Shown one piece after another: positions 1 through 11,518 of a stretch of DNA of 64,000 bases (position 1 is the stretch's first letter; each line of letters begins with the position of its first letter). Origin of the DNA: Rhabditophanes sp. KR3021 (lineage: Eukaryota; Nematoda; Chromadorea; Rhabditida; Alloionematidae). The notes beneath the pieces are model-generated. The model had not been told where the DNA came from. It did not search any database and saw nothing but the letters and a program-made list of their open reading frames with translations. The stretch lies in contig CAUJLY010000001.1 in assembly GCA_963281155.1 (NCBI GenBank), positions 3,596,001-3,660,000 on the forward strand, given 5' to 3'. The position numbers were made by a program, and so were the translations under genes.

Positions 1-2171
1 GGCCCGTGATTAAGATTTACTCCACGATAAGGGGAACCTTTTAAAGACAGGTGCCGAATTGTTCAATTGTTTATCTTCCTTCAATTTATAACTTCCATTC
101 ATATCTCTATTTTATTTAAATTGTTACCCACCTTGTAATATTTTACCCATCCATTTATTTTATTCTTTTCCAAATTTGATCTAAAGTAATTTATTTCACT
201 GGTATGAATGTCTTTATATCATAAATATGTTTGTCACCCAAAAATATATCTTATGTACCACCTTCACTATTATGCTATCACCAATTAACATTTACTTTAG
301 TTAAATATATTTGATGTGTCTACACCACATCTTTGACGCATTTTAGTTTTTAATACATATAACAATACCAAAAAAATGTACCCCCATACCTTAAAACAGA
401 CACATTTCATTACCCAAACAATGCCAACCATCTGCATGTCTTTGATGAAACTAACTTTTAGATATGTTACTTCTCCTCAACAACAAATTAATCTTAAAAA
501 GTTATTTGGACGCTCAAGGCTGGCTTGAACACAAAAGACATGGGCCCATTTAATGTATGATCAAAACCTGATTTTGGGCAGCCTCATCTTTTACCCTGTA
601 ACCATTTATAACACAAATGTATCTACATCAACTGTCTTTTTTGGTGTAATCAAAACAAACTAAAACACTAATATCTAATTCTAATCAAACCAACCAAACA
701 TTTAAGGCCTTTCGGCGATTAGGGTGGTTTTTACACACACTAATCTTTTTTAGCTTTGTATACTAATCTTTTTAGCTTGTGTGCAATTACTTTCAACTAA
801 GTTTCAAGACATGTTATTTCCTTAGAAGCTATATTATATATGTCTTAACCACCTTGTCAAACTTTTAATAAACTGCACCATAATAAACGTGAGAATTATG
901 TAAAAGCGGAAATACGGGATAACTCCTTTCAGATATTGTAAATGCTGCGAATATAGGCCATATCCTTTTTCTATATTTTATGTTTGTTATTTGATGTTCT
1001 ATTCAGCTATTATACATATATTAAAAAATTTAATATTATTAAACTTTATCTAACATTTTAACCATCATTACACTGCCAGGTATTTTGTCATTTCTACTGT
1101 ATTGCTTTAAATGTCCCTAAGTTGTGTATTTATAACTGTCTTAATTTTGTGATCAGAAAAAACCAGTTTTTTGAATATATCCAAAACTCAAAACAAGGAC
1201 AGAAGAAATTGACGCATACATAGACATAGTAGTTGATATATAAAATTTTCAATTCGACGACGGACCTAGTTTATATCTCCGTTGATAGATAAGTCGTTGT
1301 TGGAAGGGGATCCTCTTAATTTGTCCAGTAGTCATTCAAAGACGACAAAACGACACCATCATGATCATAATCATGTGCCTCTTGTAAAGTTCCCTTTGAT
1401 TTGTGTCTTCGGTAGGACGCCGTTTATTTTATTTTTCTCATCTTACCATGTCGACGCAACCCCTTTTGGACATATTTGTACATTTATAATATATAAAGAC
1501 ACATGCGCACACGTCCATAAGGATGTTGAATCTTGATTTCATTTCATTCAACAACAAAACACCTCTACGTGCACACACATACTTTCATTAACATTATCTA
1601 ATTCATGTTATGGACATTTTTTATTTTCATTCTAAAGTATAAAGAAAATAATACAGAATGTTCAAGGCCTTGCCAAGTAAAACTATTTCTCACCTTAATA
1701 CAGTACAGACCCAATCATTGTTGTAAATATTTACCAATTTACCAATTCTTTTTAATTTGTTTGATTTATTCACTGTTATATACTATAATACTTACTCTAC
1801 CTTCTTTGTATGACCCTTTCTTTACAAGTACTACACACGTTCTCTTAAATTGGATTAAAGGATGACTATTCAGGTGGTGGCATCAATTAGGCCATCATCA
1901 ATCCTCGCGCATTCATGTCCTTCTTTGTGTCCATTTTAATTAAATCATACAAAGTGATAAAACTTTAATCATCGTTAGGTCTTCCCATACAAATTGGCCA
2001 TCCTTCATCTTTTATTGAAAATGCAAATTTAATCCACAATATAACCTTTGAATGCACTTTCCGTTTCAAAGTACAATTCGACCCACTTCAAATAGTATAA
2101 TTTCGTTTACTTAATTTATGAATTTGATATATAAATGTCACCTTATCTAATTTTGCTCCACGTTATAGATA
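1..2171. other. Intergenic, AT-rich; no supported gene
   Basis: Only short open frames of 84-86 codons occur here, with low-complexity, AT-driven composition, no family signature and no flanking splice context. The segment ends in a splice-acceptor-like AG immediately before the ATG of the next gene (cap at about 2170), so the 5' leader or a trans-splice site of that gene probably lies at its right edge. Confidence 0.6.
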
Positions 2172-4795
2172 ATGGCTGATGACTCAAGTACAGCTACTCT
2201 CAATTATTTAACTCCTCAGCTAGATATCTTTTCTCTATTAAATCGTGCAACCAAGGGAATGATGCCCAATGAAACTGCAGAGGAGGGTATGTTCAATACG
2301 AGATCTCCAACTGCCCTCACAACCTCTTCAAATTCACCTGGCAATTGTTCACCAACCACCTCTCACGCCAATACTTCTGGATCATCGGCCAGTTTGGATG
2401 CATCCACTACAAAGGCTTCAACTCCTATGATTGGCGTGCCTGTTGCAGTGTGTTCTGGAGGTACTCCTGGAAATCGGCCTCGTTTTACACCAATCACTCC
2501 TGTATATGTGCCTACCGGCCATGGACGCCAAGTTTTAATCTATGACTCAAAGTCACATGTGGGGCATCGGCGTGAATTCAGCTACAAAACTCAGTTTACC
2601 AATCAAGCCGGATGTACGACTGTCTACTATAGATGCCTTGGATGTAGAACACTAAGAAGACATCTCCAAAATATGCTGCCCGCAGAGTCTCTGCCAGCTG
2701 TGCCTTGTATTGCTGTTAAGAATGGTGTTCTGATCAATGATCCCGACTATCCCGAAGCAGCCGATCACTTCTGCCAACCACCGACAATCAGCCAATCTGA
2801 CGAACGCTTCAAAACGGGGAAGCGTAGAAATACAATGAGAAATCGACTCAAGAAATCTACCTTAGAACATCATATCAACTTAGCCCAATTTAACACCAGC
2901 ATTTCACCAGATGTAGACGACAAGACTCGATTGAGGGAGATTTTAAAGAATCTAAACACGAATTTCTATTCAACTCCAAGTACAGGATTCGATGGTAACA
3001 CAGATGCTAGCGAAAATACTTTAGCAAGTCCCGTCACAACTGCGCTGCCCACTCTAACTACTCCTGCTGCCAGAGTCGAGGTCGAAGAGCCCAAAATTGA
3101 TAATTCACCACCAATGAATATTTTCCAATCAGCTGGCCTTACAGACCCCTCAGCAGTCCCTGCCTTCAACATGAATTTCTTTGAATCTCTGAATGCTGGG
3201 AACAGCTCCAATTTATTTGCCAATGCTTTCAGCTCTCCTTTATTTGCACAAATGTTCAACAACAGTATTACTCCCAGTACGCCTTCAAATGTTGGTAAAA
3301 ATGGTGGATTAAAGCCATCAAAAATGTCTAAATTAGATTCATTGTTGGAAAAAGTAGAATCCTCCAAGAAACAACGTTCTTCTCCAGTCGTCAAAATTGA
3401 ACATGAGGTAAAGGCAAACGGTGAATCAGAAAATGACAGGCAAATGGAGGAATTAAGATGTGTCCCGACCATGAAGAATTTTACTAGTGAAATCCTGTTA
3501 CGGTACATTAAAAACAGCTATGAGGTTCCTGAAGATGAACAAACCTCCAGAAGAATGGCCGACTTTATTTGTAGTTTGATTTTGTCTCTTTCAAACAATA
3601 TGTATTATATGATAAATAATGTGAAGAACAGAAACTGGGATCAAACAGAAGTAAATCAAGACAGCCTTCACGGGAAGGTACTCGGAATAGTCGGGTTAGG
3701 GAGATGCACAACCGAATTAGTCAGTAGAATGAAGGTATTTGGAATGAGAATTATTGGTTTTGATCCAATAAACCAAATGGAAGAATCCCTAAGAAAGACG
3801 ATTAATATCATGCCGTTAAATGAGTTGCTTCCTTTGTCAGATTACCTTCTTATCAATGTTCCCTTGATCAGTCAAACACTTAACCTCTTTAATAAGGATC
3901 TTTTCTACAAGTGTAAGAAATCGGTTAGACTTATCTGCACCTCGCCACGTGGCGTCATCAATGAACCTCATTTGATTAATGTTCTTGAAAAGACGACCAT
4001 CATTGAAAGAGTCGGATTAACAGTTGAACCAATGGATTGTACTATTCCTGAAAAGTTGTTGAAGAATGACAAAGTAGTTGCTACTGCTAATCCTTTTATT
4101 AAAAACGATAGAGCTAATTCTTGTATTAGCCTTATTGAAAGTGTGTGTGCCTTAAATAACGGCTCTGGTTTTTTTGAAAAGGTAAATCTTACTGATTTTA
4201 TTTTAAATAACTTTTTGTTTTGTAGTCGGCAAACATAAATGGAATTGTTCTTGATGATGTAAAGGAAGGGTATATTAGGTGTGTAATTCAGCTTGCACAA
4301 ATCTACAGCAAACTTAATTTAAACACAAAGGAGTTCCATATCAAATTCCCAGCTGCCCTTCTACCTCTGCAAAATGCTTTGCGTGCGGCATGTGTTGTCG
4401 GTATTATGCACTCAGAGTCAATGCTCGGCCAAAATTTGGCTATAACAGAAGCTTTATCAAATAATATGGGCATCAAAATCAAATTAATTCCTTCCCCGGT
4501 CACGGAATTTGAAATCTTCTCTAATTCCACCTCAATAACAGGATACCCAACCCCCGCAGGGACTATTGTTTCCTCATTCAACAAGTCCAAACTTCCAGTG
4601 CCCGTAATTGCCAATGGCTCATTCGCCATCAATCTTAATTGTGAGGATTCGTTTGCTGCAGAAAATATCGGAATGTTGCCTAGACTTACGGCTGAATATC
4701 CGATCATTGGTGGTGGCAAGATACTCTTATTTCCGGAGTTGACAAGGGAAGAAAAGATGGTCCTTGAGTTGAAGTATACTGTTGTTGAATTTTAA
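2172..4795 (+). CDS. FLYWCH-like zinc finger fused to degenerate phosphoglycerate dehydrogenase-like domain
   Basis: Exons 2172-4181 and 4226-4795, with a 44-bp GT-AG intron, give about 859 residues. The N-terminal 120 residues are Ser/Thr/Pro-rich. Residues about 125-205 hold a C-x2-C...H-x-C arrangement (C155, C158, H199, C201) that resembles FLYWCH-type zinc fingers. A basic stretch and a long disordered linker follow. From about residue 450 to the end the sequence follows D-3-phosphoglycerate dehydrogenase through the NAD-binding fold (GIVGLGR near 505, FGMRIIGFDP) and the C-terminal regulatory part. Known PGDHs need Arg, Glu and His. Here the Arg segment reads CTSPRG instead of the usual ARGG type, the TEEP region is altered, and the PHLGAST His segment reads ANPFIKN. 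The last Gly of GLGRxG is also lost. I infer a non-catalytic, possibly NAD-sensing, DNA-binding protein. C. elegans CTBP-1 (THAP plus dehydrogenase) is an analogous architecture, not an orthologue. The continuous long ORF argues for one gene. Confidence 0.85.
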
Positions 4796-6034
4796 GAAAA
4801 GACTGTCCAAACTATTTATGTATAAATTATCGTCTTTGAATTACTTTATAATCACCATTCATAATAATTGTAAAAAGTTTAATTTGATTCTATATAATAT
4901 TACCTCTAATTCTCTCACCAGAATCTCTTATTGAAGATGTTTTTTAACTACAATTTCCTTTCAATTATTTACTTGTTAATAAATTAATTAGTTTGATTTA
5001 ATTGTAATTGGTTTGAATTGATGAAATTGCAATGAATTACAAAATTCCCCTAAGTTAAGAAAACTTTGTAACATTAGCTTTGAGTCTTTAGGATGCAACC
5101 TCGTCCTACGATACCTAATCTCGTCATAACTACTTATTAATAGCCTTCCTTTTGGGCAACTTTATCTTGGGTAACTATGAGGATTGGGAATCACGACTCT
5201 CATACTGTTACAATAACCCATTTTTATCCTGCACAGCTGAATCTGAAGCGGTAACAAAAAGCAAGGCATACTGAATAGTAATTAAAAAGGATTACAGTTT
5301 ACAATATCATTCCAACTGATTATTCTTACGATTACAAAAAACAGCTTTCACTGTTACAAACGTTTGTTATTACATAAACGACTGTCTTTGATGAAAATAG
5401 GTAAAAATACATTTATTATCTTTTAAATTACTACAAGATTAATATCCACAAACCTAGCTTTTCCTTTTACCATATTGAGTGATGACGTTTATTTTTGACT
5501 AAAATCCAAATACTTTGTGCCAACAAATTTTAATAATCTAAGATTCTCATAGACTTAGATAATTTTGATCATTTCGGAAAAAATAATATCATTTTGTATT
5601 CATAATATGTTCATGTGCGTGGGAACACTTCGTTCAAAAATCACCTTTTTTACTAAACTTTCAAGTGTCTCTGCCTCGTTCTTAACCCCCTTCTTAGAGT
5701 TGCCATAAACGGAAAGCATGCTTTAAAATTTACTCTCATGTGCCTTGTATGTATGCTGAGCAAAATGTGGTGCTGTTACCACTAGCTCTTACAGACTCCT
5801 CCTTTTAAAAAATGCTTGGTATTAACTACGATTCGTTTTAGATTCATTTTGAAATGTGATTTTTGTAATTTTATTCATGAATTTTGTTTTTAGATTAATC
5901 AACTGGATAAGACCAACTATATTTACAGCTATTTTACATACCAAACACATTTTACAAATTAATTTCGACTGTTTTGACTTACCTTGATCTCTTAATCACA
6001 AATCAAGTAAGTAACTTATTGTGGCGTCTTTACC
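4796..6034. other. Intergenic, one small antisense ORF
   Basis: AT-rich spacer between two plus-strand genes. Apart from a 39-codon minus-strand frame with protein-like composition (listed separately), nothing was recognised. Confidence 0.5.
5600..5719 (-). CDS. Small ORF or terminal exon, unknown
   Basis: An ATG-to-TGA frame of 39 residues reads like real protein rather than AT-biased noise: it has mixed charge, a Lys/Glu-rich amphipathic centre (KKGVKNEAETLESLVKK) and few Phe/Ile/Tyr runs. No family is recognised. It could be a small protein, the last exon of a decayed gene, or chance. No upstream exon could be joined with confidence. Confidence 0.25.
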   Translation of the reverse strand: MLSVYGNSKKGVKNEAETLESLVKKVIFERSVPTHMNIL

Positions 6035-6925
6035 ATGACTTCTTTATTACACTCAATAGCTATAGGTGAGATATTAGCTCCTGCACCCGATTTAAGCACT
6101 TCTACTCTTTATCAAATCGGTGATTTCAATAACAATTATATGTATTTCTTATTATTTGGACACAATTGATATTTAATTGCTACAATCATGTCAAATAAAT
6201 CCATCTTTCTAATATTTCCCTTGGCTGTTTGTATATAGGATTTTTTTTTGTGTCATTATTATTTGGTTAAAAAGTGCTTTATATTTTGGATATGATAAAA
6301 CATTCCTACTTGAAATAGTAGTGGAATGCCATTTTCGTCTTATTCCAGCACTATGTCCACTCTGCTTGGCCTATGTTTTATTAGTTCCTTTGTGTGTTTT
6401 TTTAAAACCATTTGAAGCAAATCAAAAAATATTAACATTGCTTTTTGTTTCTTCATGTATTGCTTATGTACTTATTTCCCAAGATCGAAGTCACTATATT
6501 AAAAAATCTACTGCTAACAAAAATCTATATTCTATTAAAAACTCTGTTGCCCCTTCTATACCCACCTTCGCTGCATTACTGACATCTACTTCTAACAAAG
6601 ATTCAATTGACAAAAGAGATCATACTTATGAAAAGTCAATCCAACTATATTCCATGAAGCTATCCCGTTCTCCCCTAGTTTACATTTAACTCCTCAAAAC
6701 ATAGATGAAAAAATTGAATCCTCTGGTTCAATACTCATGTCTCAAAGATCCAAATCTACTATCAATCTTTTGTCTAAAACTCAGCAAACATACAAAGGGC
6801 TGACTATTTCACCATACAAAGATGGAGAAAGAAACTTTAACTATGTATCCAACAAATTTAAGCCCTACGAACGTATCAACCATCCTCCGTTAGTTGATGT
6901 TGTTTGGAAAAAAATTAAAAAATAA
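6035..6925 (+). CDS. Unrecognised membrane protein, probable frameshift
   Basis: The first long frame has no usable ATG. A small exon at 6035-6065 supplies one (MTSLLHSIAI, ending in phase 1 at G/GTGAGA), and an acceptor at 6321 brings it into frame at 6322. The protein then has two hydrophobic segments (around residues 17-35 and 43-55) followed by a polar, Lys/Ser-rich tail. This frame stops at 6689. Coding-like sequence continues in the -1 frame from about 6630 to 6925 (ILMSQRSKSTINLLSKTQQ...VVWKKIKK). The switch falls at a short A-run near 6627-6632. Either an indel or base-calling error splits one gene, or an intron is missed. No family was recognised. Confidence 0.5.
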
Positions 6926-7378
6926 AAGAAATGTCCTATATCATTTGTCTCATTATGCTTAATCTCTTTTATATATAATATCATTTTATAATTATTATCT
7001 CGTTATACTAATACTCTCATTCATTTTTACCATATTGCTTCCCATGTATCCATTTATAAATAAACTTTTGGCCCCAAACTGTGCCATATTTTTGATAATC
7101 TTGAAGATAATTCATGTACAGATTCGGCGTATCTATTTAATTGAAATATTCAACCAATTTAATTAATGCAAATATATTGTTAATTTATTTAATATCTATT
7201 TTCGATTATTATTATATTTTAACCTTTAAACAAGTCCTCAACACACGCATAAAATCCCAAGCAGAATTCCTGTTGGTAGGCAGCGCCTCGAAAACGATGA
7301 TTTTGAATATGGTTTTATGGTTGGTTATTTGTTAAAAACATAATTATTCTGACATTTGATTTACTTATAGTTTACACG
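6926..7378. other. Short intergenic stretch with an orphan exon-like segment
   Basis: Mostly AT-rich. An open segment at 7235-7343 after an AAACAAG acceptor reads as protein ([20 protein letters not shown]...) to a TAA. It could be a last exon of the upstream gene or a relic. An acceptor-like CTTATAG at about 7370 precedes the proteasome ATG. Confidence 0.35.
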
Positions 7379-8175
7379 ATGAGTTCTATTGGTACCGGAT
7401 ATGATTTAGCTGCTTCCACCTTCTCTCCAGACGGAAGAATTTTCCAATTGGAGTATGCTCAAAAGGCTTTGGACAACTCTTGCAATGTTATTGCTCTTAC
7501 TTGCAAAGATGGTGTTGTCATGGCTTGCGACAAGACTGTTGTCTCTAAACTTTACGTTAAGGTAATTAATTGTTGTTTGTCTTATTAATTGGTATATCCT
7601 TACAGAACTGTGACCCTAGAATCATCAATGTTTCTGACAGCATCGGAGCCGCAGTCGTAGGAGTCTACCCCGATGGGAAAGCCTTGATCGATGTAGCTAG
7701 AGATGAAGTCCTAACATACTACAAAGACCACAATGCCTCCATCAAATCTCCAAAATTGTCAAAAGCCATATCTGAATATATGCACATCTTCACCCTTGGA
7801 ATCCATAGACCATTCGGAGCTGGTCTCTTTTTAGCTGAGTGGTCCGAAAAGACTGGATCTTCTCTATACTTCGTGGACCCTACTGGTCTCAGATACAAAT
7901 ACTTTGCTTGGGCTGCAGGAAAACACAAGCAGGCCGCCAAGACCGAAATGGAAAAGTTGAAGTTATCAACACTTACCGTCGAGGAAGCTGTCAAAGAAGC
8001 TGCCAAGATCTTGTTGACTCTCAGAGAAGAAGGAAGGGACAAGAATTGTCGCATCGAACTTGGATGGGTTGGAGCACATACAGATGGCAAATTCGTTACC
8101 GTCAGTGACCAAATAATCGACCAAGCCGAAGCCTGGGCTAAAGCCAAGTTAGATGAAGAAGACAACGAAGATTAA
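7379..8175 (+). CDS. pas-7: Proteasome subunit alpha type-3
   Basis: Exons 7379-7561 and 7606-8175 around a 44-bp intron give 250 residues, close to the usual 250-255 for PSMA3. The N-terminus has the alpha-subunit signature ([20 protein letters not shown], then EYA) that forms the gate and the H0 helix. The [10 protein letters not shown] block and an acidic DEEDNED tail are typical of alpha-3. Alpha subunits form the outer rings of the 20S core and are not proteolytic, so lack of an N-terminal catalytic Thr is expected. The ATG is preceded by a short leader after an acceptor AG at about 7370, consistent with a 5' UTR intron or spliced leader. The collagen gene begins about 310 bp downstream on the same strand. 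Confidence 0.97.
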
Positions 8176-8488
8176 ATATTTGTAAACAATCGAGGGCTAA
8201 GAATCGTTAACATGTACCTGGTTTCGGTGACTAAAGTAACTAAACTACATATTTATTGCCTACATAATTAATTTGAGATCGCTTTTTGTATTACAAATAA
8301 ATAAAATATCATAATTCAATTTGGCATCGCTTCTTATATTTCAAAAATAAATAAAAATATAATATAAACTATTATAATTCAATTTAAAACATGTCAGACT
8401 TAATTAGGCCATTACATAATTAATAACCTAATTAAAAAATATGTATAAAATATTCCTTTTCAAATCATTTATACCTATTTGATCAGGG
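8176..8488. other. Intergenic 3' UTR and promoter region
   Basis: Contains several AATAAA-type polyadenylation signals (for example near 8297 and 8346) suited to the proteasome gene, and an acceptor AG at about 8486 just before the collagen ATG. No ORF of note. Confidence 0.5.
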
Positions 8489-11456
8489 ATGTATAAGACA
8501 TTGGGATTTTCTGTTGTTTTTCTTTCTGCATTTGCTATTATTAACTATATTGTTGTTTTACCTTTGTTTTTCGGACATATCAACAGTATACAGAGTCATG
8601 CTGAAGCTAGAATGCGAGTGTTTAAGGAAAATACAAAGGTTTATGAAGATAGAATGAGTCAAATTAGGTTTAATAGAGAGCGAAGAGATGTTCAGGAGTG
8701 CCCGGAACCAGTCATGGTAAATTCGAAAAATTATTTTATAATTTAATTTACAGGGCCCCCCGGGGATCAATGGCTTACCTGGAGCTGATGGAAGGCCTGG
8801 AAAAGACGGCAAGCCCGGGTTGCCAGGTGACTAATCTTTGATGAGCTTAGCTAATTTTTTTTATTTTAGGTAATTTATGGAACGAAGTTGAAAAAGTTTA
8901 TTATAAATAGACAATTAAAAACTATCGAAAGACAATATTAAAAACTATAGTAAAGACAAAAAATTAAGGGTTGGTTTCAGCAATTGCTCTTGCGTCAAAG
9001 ACCATTCTAGCTAAGATAGCTCCAATTTCACAGGCGTTTTTTGCGTTGAGGAGGTAGGTTTCTTTGGTGGAGCACTTGCCATGATCACAGTTGGTGATTT
9101 GCCACTTGTAGCGTTCCATGAGAATGAATCAATGCATCAGAATTATGTCCAAAAAGAAAGATAGGTAAATGACTACTGTTGATCCCGACATCATGAGACA
9201 ATTCCGCCAGTTGTATAAAAAGGGATATATAACTACGATTATGGAATGATGTTAAACCGAAAAATAACTTGCTTAATTTATTTAGCAAGAAAAGTATCAC
9301 TCTGAGATTCATTCTTGAAAATGTCTTGAAGAGTACGTCTTCATAAACGCCTTGTTTACCATGCTTTACTTAAAATTCAAATTATCGTAGTGACATTAAA
9401 TAGCTTTAGCTGATGTTTAAACTTAAAAGCCTTACAGCAAAGATTGATATGTATATAATTTCACCAAAAAATGTATTCAAGGTATTTTATTTGTCTAAAG
9501 TGTTTATAATGGATTACAGGATTAAGTGTATATGAGTTGATTCAACTTGAATCAGAAAAATGCATTATTTGTCCTCAAGGCCTAAGAGGCCCAATAGGTG
9601 GACCTGGAATAACAGGCAAAAGAGGTATGCCTGGCGATAATGGTGACAGTGGAAATCCAGGAGAAAATGGCGCAGAGGGTGAAGTTGGATTAAGAGGAGC
9701 AAGAGGAATTAGTGGACCACCTGGTTTGAAAGGAGCGCCAGGTCCGCCAGGAAAGAATGCAGTCGGTGGAGTAGGACCAAAGGGTAATTTCTTACCTGCT
9801 TTAAGTAATGTTTTGTTTAGGATTGCCGGGCCCGATTGGAAGACCTGGGGTTCAGGGTCCACAAGGTAAATTTCGATAGTCCTTCATTACTAAATACAGT
9901 TACTGATTCTAATTTTGTTCAACAATAACACATACTTAAAAAGACAATTTATAAGACTGAATTGAACACAATCGAATATACTTTATTGTAGTTCTTTAAT
10001 TGTGTGCAATAGTATTCGAATAACCACATTTTATACCAAATTACAAGTGCCACTTTTTTAAATGAGTGAAATCCGTATAATGTGTGGATTAAAATACTTC
10101 AATAAAAATGAGCCTTAATATACTCGTGCATGTATTCCCGCGGTGCTTTAAAAATTATAATTTTGTCGTCTAGGACCCCGTGGTCAGAAAAATTTCATCT
10201 ACGGATCAAGTGGTTTGCCTGGAAATGATGGGGCTGATGGTGCCGATGGATTTGACGGATTAGCAGGGAAGAAGGGTCCTCAAGGCGCACGAGGTGAACC
10301 TGGCAATGACGCCAAATTTTGTCCTTGCAAATCCGAATTGGAAAGATTCAAAACAACCTCAACTACTGTTCCTTCACCAACTCCATCAAGCAAAATAATT
10401 ATCACCAAATATCCGAGTTTGATGGAAATAGAGGATACAAAGTCTATCACCATCAACAAAGACATTTATCAAACCAAGAGTCCAGCAGCCATGTTTTCTA
10501 CCAAACGAATACCATATGCTAAATTCGACAGAGCAGGTGATTAAAGACTTAAATTACATCATTTTATTAAATGAAAAAGAGAGGAAAATAACATGATATC
10601 AAATTAAATAGTTTCCTCTTGAATCGTAAGATAGCCTCGATATTTTCGGCGTGTTTCTTTGAGGCATCTGTAAAACAATGATTTCATCGCCATCGTGAAA
10701 GATCTCTTCCTTGCTATCAAATTTCAATTTAACAACTCTGTTATAATACGTTACATGGCAAGAATTCCTGTTTTAATCATTGCAGTATCCAAGACATGCT
10801 TTTTGCCAAGTTCGGCATCTTTCAATTCATTTTCTGTAATTGAGGAAAATGTATACATTACAATCTTTTTAGTCACACCTTGAGTACATCCAATCAAACA
10901 TCTTTTGATAATCCAGACATATTATGAGGCTAATCAGCCAAATAAAGGATATCAACAACGCCTATTTTACTTTCAAAGTCTTTCCACATTTAAGCAACTT
11001 TTTTAGACATTTTGATGTATCCAAAATTGCTTTTTCAAACTTAATTTCCGTGCATATTAAATGTACATTCCATGTTTCTAGTCATACCAATGTGATTTTT
11101 AATTAATACGTACAGAAACATTACCAATAGTCTAGGGTACCATTTATGAGGGACATATACCTAATTAAATGTAATGATTAAAAATATACAAAACACTCGT
11201 CACATTAATATTAATTAACACTTTAATCACATTTTCAGGTGTGTTTACAAGAAACTTTTTCCCTTCAAACGTACAAGAAATTCAGGATAAACTAATTGAC
11301 ACCGTTATTTTACCATCTGATCCATCTTACATCATGACTGAACCATCTGGCGAAATAGTAACAAGATGGAATTTATCACCCACATCCTCTTCTCAGTTAT
11401 ATTCAACTACGCTTAAACCAAGATTTGCTTATATAGCCAAAACACATAGATTATAA
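8489..11456 (+). CDS. Nematode cuticle collagen, six exons
   Basis: Exons 8489-8716, 8754-8826, 9520-9783, 9821-9865, 10174-10536 and 11239-11456 join in phase to 396 residues. Residues 1-30 form the membrane segment of the cuticle-collagen N-terminal domain, followed by a conserved helical stretch ending in a dibasic RERR cleavage-like site and a Cys. Gly-X-Y blocks follow ([10 protein letters not shown]..., [10 protein letters not shown]..., [10 protein letters not shown]...), separated by short interruptions with Cys pairs (CIIC, CPC) that would form interchain disulfides. The tail of about 130 residues after CPC is non-collagenous and Thr/Ser-rich, longer than in typical C. elegans collagens. 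The product should be secreted by hypodermis and assembled into cuticle. The internal exons end in phase 1 at GG|GT-like junctions. The last exon join is phase-consistent but uses a weak donor (GTGATT). Introns 2 and 5 (693 and 702 bp) are unusually long and hold antisense coding-like sequence. Confidence 0.9.
8964..9312 (-). pseudogene. Antisense coding-like sequence in collagen intron 2
   Basis: On the strand opposite to the collagen, an ATG-to-TAA frame at 8964-9119 encodes 51 residues with four Cys and balanced charge ([17 protein letters not shown]...). Upstream on the same strand another frame reads [19 protein letters not shown] and then overlaps in a different phase, with in-frame stops between. 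The two together look like one decayed coding sequence rather than a working gene, although the 51-residue ORF could be a small nested gene. No family recognised. Confidence 0.4.
10599..11100 (-). pseudogene. Antisense decayed coding sequence in collagen intron 5
   Basis: Minus-strand blocks of protein-like sequence follow each other in changing frames, separated by stops: [20 protein letters not shown], then [16 protein letters not shown], then [20 protein letters not shown], then [19 protein letters not shown]. Their order and common strand suggest one former protein broken by indels and nonsense changes. It lies wholly between collagen exons 5 and 6. The family is not recognised. Confidence 0.45.
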
Positions 11457-11518
11457 AATAAGATTTTAATTTAAAAAGAATAAAAAAAATTATTTCTTAT
11501 CATGTACATATAATTAAT

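Noticed and set aside
1282..1865. Two open frames of 84 and 86 codons
   Set aside because: They begin without ATG or with poor context, have AT-biased composition, no domain and no splice partners.
3968..4719. Minus-strand frames over the PGDH-like exon
   Set aside because: They mirror the coding exon in the reverse frame; the plus-strand reading has clear homology.
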